Positions 1 to 5,824 are shown, counted from the stretch's first letter. The stretch is 8,225 nucleotides of DNA from CAYQQU01 sp964419545 (GCA_964419545.1 CAYQQU010000129.1:1-8225); one strand, 5' to 3'. Translations and numbers: made by a program. Notes: generated from the letters alone by a model not told the origin.

Positions 1-1
1 G

Positions 2-40
2 ATGTCTGATAAATACAGAGAAGATGTGTTGGCCATTTAA
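2..40 (+). CDS. possible 3' end of an unidentified upstream gene
   Basis: One frame is open from the window edge to a TAA at 38-40 and would end ...KYREDVLAI. Only about a dozen codons are visible, so no family can be named. It is listed because a downstream gene starts about 45 nt later on the same strand, which fits a preceding operon gene. It may be chance. Confidence 0.2.
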   Translation: MSDKYREDVLAI

Positions 41-83
41 TGCGTCTGCCCTTACCTTCCCCCTCCCTATTAAACAACAACAC

Positions 84-137
84 ATGGCAAAACCAAAAAA
101 AATACTAGTAACCGGCTCAGCCGGGTTCACCCCGTGA
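84..137 (+). pseudogene. stub of the epimerase 5' end, cut off by the GIY-YIG insertion
   Basis: ATG at 84 opens a 17-codon frame reading MAKPKKILVTGSAGFTP before TGA at 135-137. PKKILVTGSAGF is the same Rossmann start found in the intact epimerase at 437, and MAKPKKILVTGSAGF is a more usual N-terminus for this family than the one the intact gene now has. I infer that this is the original start of the epimerase, interrupted after about 15 codons. The leader before it (41-83) probably still carries the native translation signals. The stop is followed after one nucleotide by the ATG of the GIY-YIG gene (139), so ribosomes finishing this stub could restart there. Confidence 0.75.
93..129 (+). 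repeat. 37-nt direct repeat, upstream copy (epimerase start)
   Basis: This stretch runs from CC plus eight A through ATACTAGTAACCGGCTCAG to GGGTTCA. It recurs at 458-494, offset 365 nt, with a single mismatch (C122 versus G487). The identity ends at once on both sides (A92/C457 and C130/T495), so the duplicated block is sharply bounded. It encodes the first part of the epimerase NAD-binding motif. Confidence 0.9.
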
Positions 138-138
138 A

Positions 139-444
139 ATGATGGTAAATCTTTTTGAAAACTTCTTTTACGTTTACATCCTCCTCAGTGAGAAAGACGG
201 CAAAAAATATACCGGTTACACCAAAGATTTACCATCAAGATTTGAGGCGCACCAACCGGGGAAAGTGGCCTCTACCCAATACCGACGACCACTGAAACTC
301 ATTTATTTTGAAGCCTGCATTTCACAAGAAGATGCCGTCAGACGAGAGAAATACTTAAAAACACATTACGGCAAGTTATTTCTAGGAAACCGCCTCAAAT
401 CTTATTTCACAGGGCAAGTCAAAAAAGACTCAGACAATGAATGA
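139..444 (+). CDS. GIY-YIG family nuclease, small stand-alone type
   Basis: The 101-residue protein is a single GIY-YIG domain of the small YhbQ/UPF0213-like type. Visible family landmarks are YVYIL at 11-15 (the GIY strand), YTGYT at 24-28 (the YIG strand), R34 and H38 in RFEAH on the first helix, the RRPL turn at 49-52, and RREKYLK at 68-74, which holds the expected catalytic Glu (E70). Such proteins cut or nick DNA with a metal ion; the target of this one is unknown. There is no extra DNA-binding domain, unlike classical homing endonucleases. ATG codons at 139 and 142 both fit, with no clear Shine-Dalgarno, so initiation may depend on coupling to the stub ending at 137. Its last 8 nt overlap the epimerase start. 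The gene lies exactly between two copies of a 37-nt epimerase fragment, so it appears to have been inserted into that gene. Confidence 0.88.
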   Translation: MMVNLFENFFYVYILLSEKDGKKYTGYTKDLPSRFEAHQPGKVASTQYRRPLKLIYFEACISQEDAVRREKYLKTHYGKLFLGNRLKSYFTGQVKKDSDNE

Positions 445-1549
445 ACAGGAATTTTCCCCAAAAAAAATACTAGTAACCGGCTCAGCGGGGTTCATTGGGT
501 TTCATCTGGTTAATAGGTTGATTGCCCGCGGCGACCACATCGTCGGCCTCGACATCATCAACGACTACTACGACGTCAACGTCAAATACGACCGCCTCGC
601 CTACGCCGGCATCCCCCAAGAAGCCGTCGCCCACGCCCGCCTCACCCCCAGCACCAAACACCCCAACTACCGCTTCATCAAAATGCGCCTCGAAGAACGC
701 GAAAACCTCCAGGGCCTCTTCGCTTCCGAAAACTTCGACGCCGTCGTCAACCTCGCGGCCCAGGCCGGCGTGCGCTACAGCATCCAAAACCCCTACGCTT
801 ACCTCGACAGCAACCTCATCGGCTTCCTCAACCTCCTGGAATGCTGCCGCCACAACGGGGTCGAACACTTCGCCTTCGCCTCCAGCTCCAGCGTGTACGG
901 CCTCAACGAGAAGATGCCGCTCTCGACCCACGATAATGTCGACCACCCCATCAGCCTCTACGCCGCTACCAAAAAAAGCAACGAGCTGATCGCCCACGCG
1001 TACAGCCACCTGTATAATATCCCGACTACCGGACTGCGCTTCTTCACCGTCTACGGCCCCTGGGGCCGGCCCGATATGGCGCTCTTCCTGTTCACCAAAG
1101 CCATCCTCAACGACGAGCCGATCAAGGTGTTCAACCACGGCAATATGCTGCGCGACTTCACCTATGTCGACGATATCGTCGAAGGCGTCGTCCGCGTCAT
1201 CGACCACCCGCCCGCCGGCAACCGGGCCTGGACGGGCATGGCGCCCGACCCCGGCTCCAGCCGCGCCCCCTACAAGATCTACAACATCGGCAACCAAAAC
1301 CCGGTGAAGCTGATGGACTTCATCACCGCCATCGAAGATACCCTCGGCAAAACCGCCGAAAAGATCATGCTGCCCATGCAACCGGGCGACGTGCCCGCCA
1401 CGACGGCCGACGTCAGCGACCTGGTGGAAGACCTGGGCTACCGGCCGAATACGTCCGTACAGGAAGGGATCGAACAGTTTATCGCCTGGTACCTGGACTA
1501 TTATGAGGTGGAGGCTGTGGTGGAGGTTAAAGAGCAGCAAAATAAATGA
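437..1549 (+). CDS. NAD-dependent nucleotide-sugar epimerase, UDP-glucuronate 4-epimerase-like
   Basis: This is an extended SDR enzyme of 370 residues. It shows the Rossmann motif GSAGFIG at 15-21, an acidic residue at D39 that fits NAD binding, NLAAQAGVRYS at 105-115, the serine-rich active-site strand SSSSVYG at 149-155, the catalytic pair Y175 and K179 in YAATK, LRFFTVYGPWGRPDMA at 200-215 and RDFTYVDDI at 239-247. This pattern and the length match UDP-glucuronate 4-epimerases (UDP-GlcA to UDP-GalA); UDP-glucose 4-epimerase or another UDP-sugar substrate cannot be excluded. It is cytoplasmic and would supply a sugar for the polysaccharide locus downstream. The N-terminus MNEQEFS is atypical and derives from the tail of the GIY-YIG insert; family homology begins at PKKILVTG. 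The ATG overlaps the GIY-YIG stop by 8 nt, implying coupled translation. The first 30 or so codons are AT-rich, whereas codons from about position 530 on end overwhelmingly in C. Confidence 0.92.
   Translation: MNEQEFSPKKILVTGSAGFIGFHLVNRLIARGDHIVGLDIINDYYDVNVKYDRLAYAGIPQEAVAHARLTPSTKHPNYRFIKMRLEERENLQGLFASENFDAVVNLAAQAGVRYSIQNPYAYLDSNLIGFLNLLECCRHNGVEHFAFASSSSVYGLNEKMPLSTHDNVDHPISLYAATKKSNELIAHAYSHLYNIPTTGLRFFTVYGPWGRPDMALFLFTKAILNDEPIKVFNHGNMLRDFTYVDDIVEGVVRVIDHPPAGNRAWTGMAPDPGSSRAPYKIYNIGNQNPVKLMDFITAIEDTLGKTAEKIMLPMQPGDVPATTADVSDLVEDLGYRPNTSVQEGIEQFIAWYLDYYEVEAVVEVKEQQNK
458..494 (+). repeat. 37-nt direct repeat, downstream copy (functional epimerase start)
   Basis: This is the second copy of the block at 93-129, differing at one of 37 positions (G487). 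Here it continues directly into ATTGGG, completing the GFIG motif of the intact gene. With the first copy it brackets the GIY-YIG gene; the repeat-to-repeat unit is 365 bp. Thirty-seven base pairs is much longer than ordinary transposase target duplications, which suggests repair- or recombination-based duplication. Confidence 0.9.
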
Positions 1550-1576
1550 TTCCAGAATTTTGTTTATCTTGTCTAT

Positions 1577-1852
1577 ATGACTAAGGATCAGTTTGTGCAG
1601 CATCTATTCGACAAGAACCTGCTTTGGTCGTTTGACCGCAAGCAGGCTGATCAATTGTCAGATCCTACTATCATCGAACATGCCCTGCTATTCGGCGATG
1701 TCGACGAGTATAAATCACCCTTCACCCACGGTCAGGAAGGAGGCGGGGTGGACTCTTTTGCTATTTTATGGCGCTCCATTGTCTTGACCGGGATAGCCAG
1801 GATTGGGGGATGGTCAGGATCGCCTTTTAACCGGGTCATATTTCTGCTTTAA
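1577..1852 (+). pseudogene. truncated small gene, N-terminal remnant (DUF6922-like)
   Basis: The first 48 or so residues look like genuine protein: MTKDQFVQHLFDKNLLWSFD, then a helix with SDPTIIEHALLFGDVDEYKS. From memory this resembles the start of small Bacteroidota proteins of the DUF6922 type, some of which are thought to act with nucleotidyltransferase toxins; the assignment is tentative. After residue 48 (about position 1720) the frame reads GQEGGGVDSFAILWRS and then runs into an inverted copy of the 9-bp repeat at 1787-1822, ending at TAA 1850-1852. That tail is low in charge, unlike the head, and is partly made of repeat DNA, so I infer loss of the original 3' half. The start lies 27 nt after the epimerase stop. 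A short intact hypothetical gene remains possible. Confidence 0.5.
1787..1822 (-). repeat. inverted, degenerate copy of the 9-bp repeat array
   Basis: Read on the minus strand this contains AATCCTGGC followed by TATCCCGGT, a 16 of 18 match to consecutive units of the array at 2321-2410. It then continues TCAAGACAA, close to the TCCCGACAA that closes every forward array. It is therefore an inverted relic of array plus boundary. With the forward arrays starting 48 nt downstream it could fold into a long hairpin. Confidence 0.6.
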
Positions 1853-1869
1853 CAACAAATTACTACCCT

Positions 1870-1977
1870 GATCCCGACAATCCTGGTAATCCCGATAATC
1901 CTGGTAATCCCGATAATCCCGATAATCCCGATAATCCCGGCAATCCCGGCAATCCCGGCAATCCCGGCAATCCCGGT
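1870..1977 (+). repeat. 9-bp tandem repeat array 1 (12 units)
   Basis: There are twelve contiguous 9-mers: GATCCCGAC, then eleven of the form AATCCYGRN (GGT, GAT or GGC endings). They form blocks: mixed CCTGGT and CCCGAT units first, then four consecutive AATCCCGGC, ending AATCCCGGT. The array closes with CCCGACAACATGAA. One frame would encode Asn-Pro-Gly/Asp repeats, but there is no start codon and the three arrays lie in three different frames, so it is best treated as satellite DNA. It occupies the gene-free stretch 1853-2419. Confidence 0.9.
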
Positions 1978-2126
1978 CCCGACAACATGAACCCCCTAAA
2001 CCACCATCGACCCCACTCCATCATTCCGCAATACCAATAATTGACAAATACAACATCGCTAAGAAAAAAATCCGCGCTCATTTCGAAAAACTTATTTTCG
2101 ATTGGCTACCAAAAAATGACTAACCC
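1978..2126 (+). repeat. 149-bp spacer body between arrays, copy 1
   Basis: The body runs from CCCGACAACATGAA to TAACCC and is repeated at 2172-2320, offset 194. Positions 1978-2108 are identical to 2172-2302; the next 12 nt differ at four positions. It contains a 17-codon frame from ATG 1987 (MNPLNHHRPHSIIPQYQ, stop 2038-2040). A second frame without a start codon ends IDKYNIAKKKIRAHF and further charged and hydrophobic residues, with stop TAA 2121-2123. No function is recognised; it may be a relic of the 3' end of a lost gene. Confidence 0.85.
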
Positions 2127-2171
2127 AATCCCGGTAATCCTGGTAATCCCGATAATCCCGGCAATCCCGGT
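2127..2171 (+). repeat. 9-bp tandem repeat array 2 (5 units)
   Basis: The units are AATCCCGGT, AATCCTGGT, AATCCCGAT, AATCCCGGC and AATCCCGGT, closing again on CCCGACAACATGAA. The last two units are identical to the last two of array 1, so the 194-bp tandem duplication takes in both array and body. Confidence 0.9.
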
Positions 2172-2320
2172 CCCGACAACATGAACCCCCTAAACCACCA
2201 TCGACCCCACTCCATCATTCCGCAATACCAATAATTGACAAATACAACATCGCTAAGAAAAAAATCCGCGCTCATTTCGAAAAACTTATTTTCGATTGGC
2301 TATCAGAAAACAACTAACCC
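2172..2320 (+). repeat. 149-bp spacer body between arrays, copy 2
   Basis: This is identical to copy 1 over 131 nt. It then differs at four of 12 positions (CCAAAAAATGAC in copy 1, TCAGAAAACAAC here) while keeping the in-frame TAA and the following CCC. The differences clustered at one edge contrast with the otherwise perfect identity. That suggests a recent duplication or conversion whose tract ended at about 2302. Confidence 0.85.
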
Positions 2321-2410
2321 AATCCCGATAATCCTGGCAATCCCAGTAATCCCGGCAATCCCGGTAATCCTGGCAATCCTGGTAACCCCGGTAATCCCGG
2401 TAATCCCGGT
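2321..2410 (+). repeat. 9-bp tandem repeat array 3 (10 units), abutting the exporter start
   Basis: Ten units, including variants AATCCCAGT and AACCCCGGT, end in CCCGACAAC directly before the exporter ATG at 2420. The whole stretch from -99 to -10 of that gene is therefore repeat, and no conventional Shine-Dalgarno or promoter is visible in it. The array is in frame with the exporter, but TAA at 2315-2317 closes that frame upstream and there is no start codon inside the array. Changes in unit number would alter the 5' leader without touching the coding region. Confidence 0.9.
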
Positions 2411-2419
2411 CCCGACAAC

Positions 2420-3199
2420 ATGAAGAATACCTACACCCTCATTAGCTTATTACTATCCCTGTCCGCTTGCGTCTCCCACGAAGAACTCCTCAACTTCTCC
2501 GAAGGCGCCCCCTTCCCCAACGCCCCGGTGGATATCGACAACCTCCCCCAGCTGGTCATCCAACCAGATGACCTGCTCTCCATCCGGGTGAAGACGCTGG
2601 ACCCGCTGGCGGCAGAGCCGTTTAATGTGGATCCTACACAAGGGAATATGATGAATATTAATGCCGGAGCTGGCACGCGCCCCCTCATCGGCTACCTGGT
2701 AGCCCACGACGGGACGATCGACTTTCCGGTGCTCGGCAAACTGCCGGTGGCGGGGAAAACGACGGATGAAGTGCGGCAAATGCTGATCGACGGACTTCAG
2801 GCGTACGTCAAAGACCCGGTAGTGATCGTCCGTTACCTCAATTTTCGGATTACGGTACTCGGAGAAGTAGCCGCGCCCAGCACTTTCTTCATCGCCAACG
2901 AACGGGTGACCGTACTCGACGCCCTGGGCCAGGCCGGCGACATCACCCCTTACGGCAACCGCACCAACGTACTGGTTATCCGCGAACAAAACGGACAACG
3001 CACCTTCGGACGACTCGACCTGCAGGACCGCGACCTCTTTCGGTCGCCTTTTTTCTACCTACAGCAGAACGACATCATCTACATAGAACCCCTCAAAGAG
3101 AAAACCGCCCAGGTGCGTGATCAGTCGCAGCGGATTTTACCCTGGCTTTCAGTGATTACTTCCCTAACCACCCTGGCGCTAACCCTGGCGAATTTGTAG
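2420..3199 (+). CDS. polysaccharide export outer-membrane lipoprotein (Wza-like)
   Basis: This 259-residue protein forms the outer-membrane part of the export channel for capsule or exopolysaccharide. A lipoprotein signal is clear: MKNTYT, a hydrophobic core, and the lipobox LSAC with lipidated C17. A polysaccharide-export domain spans about 43-138 (LVIQPDDLLSIRV, then the HDGTIDFPVLGKLPV motif at 96-110). An SLBB-type domain follows from about 143 (ITVLGEVAAPSTF, with QQNDIIYIEP at 215-224). A hydrophobic C-terminal segment at about 239-258 should cross the outer membrane as in Wza. It is shorter than E. coli Wza, as is usual in Bacteroidota homologues with one SLBB domain. ATG 2420 is chosen because the signal peptide begins there and no in-frame start exists upstream. 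The downstream partner is the kinase at 3302. Its leader consists of the 9-bp repeat array. Confidence 0.93.
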   Translation: MKNTYTLISLLLSLSACVSHEELLNFSEGAPFPNAPVDIDNLPQLVIQPDDLLSIRVKTLDPLAAEPFNVDPTQGNMMNINAGAGTRPLIGYLVAHDGTIDFPVLGKLPVAGKTTDEVRQMLIDGLQAYVKDPVVIVRYLNFRITVLGEVAAPSTFFIANERVTVLDALGQAGDITPYGNRTNVLVIREQNGQRTFGRLDLQDRDLFRSPFFYLQQNDIIYIEPLKEKTAQVRDQSQRILPWLSVITSLTTLALTLANL

Positions 3200-3211
3200 T
3201 GATCGCTATTA

Positions 3212-3258
3212 GCTGGTTACTATTTACCGGCTGATCCGAATAACGAGTAGTGAACAGC
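3212..3258 (+). other. weak stem-loop between exporter and kinase genes
   Basis: GCTGGTTACTA at 3212-3222 can pair with TAGTGAACAGC at 3248-3258 (9 of 11 positions) around a 25-nt loop. No T-run follows, so it is not a convincing terminator. It could be a relic of an intergenic repeat or chance. The rest of 3200-3301 shows no clear promoter. Confidence 0.25.
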
Positions 3259-3301
3259 CAACACCTGTTTTCATTAATTCAGTTGCTTAACTTAAGCTTC
3301 T

Positions 3302-5629
3302 TTGGAACAACCCAACAGCAACGGCTTACCAGCCCCTACTACTACGCAGCAGGAAGATAACATCGACGTACGGGAACTGCTGTACGCCTTTCTCCGCAAC
3401 TGGTACTGGATCCTCCTCTGCATGGTACTCGGCTTTCTAGGCGCCCGGCTCTATCTGCGCTATACCGTACCCATTTACCAGGCCAGCGGGAAAATCCTGA
3501 TCAAAGGCGAAGAAAGCGGCGGCAGCGCCCTCTCCGAAGAAGCGGTACTGCAGGAAATCGGCATCCTCAAGCCGAGCAATAACCTGGAAAACGAAATCCA
3601 AATCCTGAAATCCCGCACGATCATGCAGGAAGTGATGCAGCGGTTAGGGATTGACGTGGCCTACCTCGGGCTGGGGAATATCAGGAACTCTGAGCTGTAC
3701 CTCGACAGCCCGGTGCGGGTGGACTCAGTGCGCTGGGGAAGCGATAAGCAGAAAGCGAATCTTGAAATCCAAATCAAGGATGCGCGAACCTATACGCTAG
3801 TGAATGAGGAGGAAGGCAATGCAACCTACGCTTTTGCCGCACCGCTGATCCTAAAAAGGGATACCTTCTGGCTGAGTTACCAGGAAGGAGGCAGCTCGGC
3901 GGAGAATATCCTGGTCAAGATAGGGCAAGGGCCAGGGAAGTACTTGAAAGATTTGCAGATTAAAACCGTTACGGACTACTCGAGCGTGCTGAACCTACAG
4001 CTGGAAGACCCGGTGCCCGAAAAAGCAGCTGATGTGCTCAATACACTGGTCGACGTTTACAACCAAGCGGCGATCGAGGACAAAAACCAGGTCGCGAAAA
4101 AGACCCTCGCCTTCATCGACGAGCGGCTGCGGTTGCTGACGCAGGAGCTAAGTACGGTGGAGGGCGGACTGGAAACCTACAAAGAGCGCAATGAAATCCC
4201 GGCGGAAACCGCGGCGGCGGTGGACTTTGTGATGAGTGAAATTGCCCAGTACGACAACCAACTGACGGAGCAGCAGATCAAACTGGAGCTCCTGAAAGCG
4301 GTGGAGGAACTGTTTACCGGCGATGTGGAGCAGTATGAGCTCATCCCGGCAAACATCGTGCTATCAGATGCGGGCGGGTTGGATGCGCAAATCAAAAGCT
4401 ACAATGATGCCTTGTTGCAGCGCGAGCGGCTCCGCCAATCGGCTACCGACGACAACCCTACCCTGATTGCCCTAAACCAGCAATTGGCGGGCATGCGGCA
4501 GAATATCGTGCAGAGCGTGCGTACCCTGCGCAACAACCTGGAACTCTCCGTGCGGGAAACCGAGCGCAAGCTGGCGCAGCTGCAAACCCGCATCGATCAG
4601 GTGCCGCGGCAGGAGCGCGAACTGCTGGAGATTAAGCGGCAGCAGAACATCAAGCAGGCGCTGTATTTGTTTTTGCTGCAGAAGAAAGAAGAAACCGCGC
4701 TCTCAGCGGCGATTACGGTGCCGAATGCGCGGGTGATTGACCCGGCAATAGCTGGAAATACGCCCATTTCGCCTAATCCCATACGGGCCTACGCACTGGG
4801 CTTGATGCTGGGTATGGCACTGCCAATTGGCACCATTTTCCTGCGAGAGCTGCTCGACAACAAAGTCTACAGCGAAGCCGATATCAAAGGCCTGACGAGT
4901 GTGCCGGTGCTGGGGGCCATTGCCCAGAATAAAACAGAATCGCCCATCGTCATCAAAGCCAACAGCCGCTCCGGCATTGCCGAGATGTTCCGCATGCTGC
5001 GCACCAACCTCAACTATCTGAGCGCCGGGCGGGGACAGCAGACCATCCTGATCACTTCGGGCATGGGAGGCGATGGCAAGACCTTCATCGCCATCAACCT
5101 GGGCATCAGCTTATCGCTAGCCGGCAAAAAAGTGGCGCTGCTGGGCATGGACCTGCGCAAGCCGAAGCTGAATCAGTACCTGACAGGGAAATCGGATAGT
5201 GAAAATCTGGGCATCACCAACTACCTGGTCAGCGAAATGGAGCCGGAGGAGATCGTGCAGCCGACCGAACTCAACGAAAACCTCTTCCTCCTGCCGAGCG
5301 GTCCGGTACCGCCCAACCCGGCTGAGCTGCTAAGCACACCGAAGCTCGATACTTTATTTGAGTACCTGAAAAACAACTTCGACTACCTCGTCATCGATAC
5401 CGCCCCGGTCGGCCTCGTCGCCGATGCCTTCCTGCTCGAGCCCTTCACCGATCTCTCCCTCTTTGCGGTCCGCTACGCCAAAACGCCGCAGGAAATGATC
5501 AGAGGCCTGGAAGAGATGCGCCAGAATGGGAAGTTGAACAATCCGGCGATCGTGTTGAACGGGGTGAAGCCGGGTAAGGGCTATGGCTACGGCTACGGCT
5601 ACGGCTACGGCTACGGCTATTATGAGTAG
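3302..5629 (+). CDS. Wzc-like polysaccharide co-polymerase with BY-type tyrosine kinase domain
   Basis: This 775-residue inner-membrane protein controls polysaccharide chain length and export together with the Wza-like channel. Order of parts: a Wzz domain with a transmembrane helix at about 35-52; a periplasmic region with long coiled coils at about 255-340 and 365-465; PNPIRAYALGLMLGMALPIG at 491-510 as the second membrane helix; then the cytoplasmic kinase. The kinase shows EMFRMLRTN at 561-569, Walker A GMGGDGKT at 587-594, Walker A' with D617 in MDLRKPK and Walker B YLVIDTAPVG at 695-704. The C-terminus is a run of Gly-Tyr dipeptides with eight tyrosines (761-774), the expected autophosphorylation cluster. 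The start is TTG at 3302: an in-frame TAA lies at 3293-3295, no ATG, GTG or CTG intervenes, and the next ATG (residue 41) would cut into the first membrane helix. The gene follows the exporter by 102 nt. Confidence 0.94.
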   Translation: MEQPNSNGLPAPTTTQQEDNIDVRELLYAFLRNWYWILLCMVLGFLGARLYLRYTVPIYQASGKILIKGEESGGSALSEEAVLQEIGILKPSNNLENEIQILKSRTIMQEVMQRLGIDVAYLGLGNIRNSELYLDSPVRVDSVRWGSDKQKANLEIQIKDARTYTLVNEEEGNATYAFAAPLILKRDTFWLSYQEGGSSAENILVKIGQGPGKYLKDLQIKTVTDYSSVLNLQLEDPVPEKAADVLNTLVDVYNQAAIEDKNQVAKKTLAFIDERLRLLTQELSTVEGGLETYKERNEIPAETAAAVDFVMSEIAQYDNQLTEQQIKLELLKAVEELFTGDVEQYELIPANIVLSDAGGLDAQIKSYNDALLQRERLRQSATDDNPTLIALNQQLAGMRQNIVQSVRTLRNNLELSVRETERKLAQLQTRIDQVPRQERELLEIKRQQNIKQALYLFLLQKKEETALSAAITVPNARVIDPAIAGNTPISPNPIRAYALGLMLGMALPIGTIFLRELLDNKVYSEADIKGLTSVPVLGAIAQNKTESPIVIKANSRSGIAEMFRMLRTNLNYLSAGRGQQTILITSGMGGDGKTFIAINLGISLSLAGKKVALLGMDLRKPKLNQYLTGKSDSENLGITNYLVSEMEPEEIVQPTELNENLFLLPSGPVPPNPAELLSTPKLDTLFEYLKNNFDYLVIDTAPVGLVADAFLLEPFTDLSLFAVRYAKTPQEMIRGLEEMRQNGKLNNPAIVLNGVKPGKGYGYGYGYGYGYGYYE
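5579..5620 (+). repeat. GGCTAC hexanucleotide repeat encoding the Gly-Tyr tail
   Basis: Seven consecutive 6-bp units lie in frame: the first GGCTAT, the next five GGCTAC and the last GGCTAT, followed by TATGAG and the stop. Each unit encodes Gly-Tyr. Near-perfect repetition at the DNA level makes gain or loss of whole units by slippage likely, and each event would change the tyrosine count by one without a frameshift. Confidence 0.9.
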
Positions 5630-5660
5630 GACCGGAAGAAACGGAAATGGAAATTGTTTT

Positions 5661-5824
5661 AGAGCTTGTTTGGAGGTAGTGCTTTTGAAGCGAAAAACTC
5701 AGATTTTGGGTTCTCCCGAAGGGATTTTTCCGGCTCATAGCAGCGCTACGGGCCGGAAAAATGCCACAGGGAGGTTCCAAAAGCTGGGTTTTGCAGCCAA
5801 AATGACTACCTCCAAACAAGCTCT
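5661..5824. mobile_element. 164-bp palindromic MITE-like element
   Basis: The ends are perfect 20-bp inverted repeats: AGAGCTTGTTTGGAGGTAGT at 5661-5680 and its reverse complement at 5805-5824. The two 82-nt halves also match imperfectly across most of their length, with a one-base register shift. Examples are ATTTTTCCGGC at 5724-5734 against GCCGGAAAAAT at 5752-5762, around a centre at AGCGCT. If the element is taken as GAGC...GCTC (5662-5823), TTA lies directly outside each end (5659-5661 and 5824-5826), which fits a 3-bp target duplication. No transposase frame is present, so it would be non-autonomous. It lies 31 nt after the kinase stop, so its transcript could form a long hairpin that ends or stabilises the upstream mRNA. 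Confidence 0.7.

Noticed and set aside
482..1603. 373-codon open frame on the minus strand opposite the epimerase
   Set aside because: It is a shadow created by the strong C-ending codon bias of the epimerase. Its translation is Val/Gly/Asp-rich, shows no domain, and covers a well-supported gene.
2041..2075. Sigma-70-like promoter with TTGACA at 2041 (and its copy at 2235)
   Set aside because: No matching -10 element lies at suitable spacing, and Bacteroidota promoters use a different consensus; the hexamer is probably chance.
1863..2081. Minus-strand frame with a collagen-like Gly-Leu-Pro repeat
   Set aside because: Any 9-bp satellite yields a tripeptide repeat in every frame. There is no signal, partner gene or consistent frame across the three arrays.
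1870..2410. CRISPR-like array
   Set aside because: The repeats are 9 bp and contiguous without unique spacers, and no cas gene is present.
2235..2423. 62-codon plus-strand frame with Ile-Pro repeats
   Set aside because: It is made of repeat body and array 3 in another frame, needs a TTG start and overlaps the exporter start.
3212..3258. Rho-independent terminator between exporter and kinase
   Set aside because: The stem is imperfect, the loop is long and no T-run follows. Exporter and kinase genes normally form one transcript.
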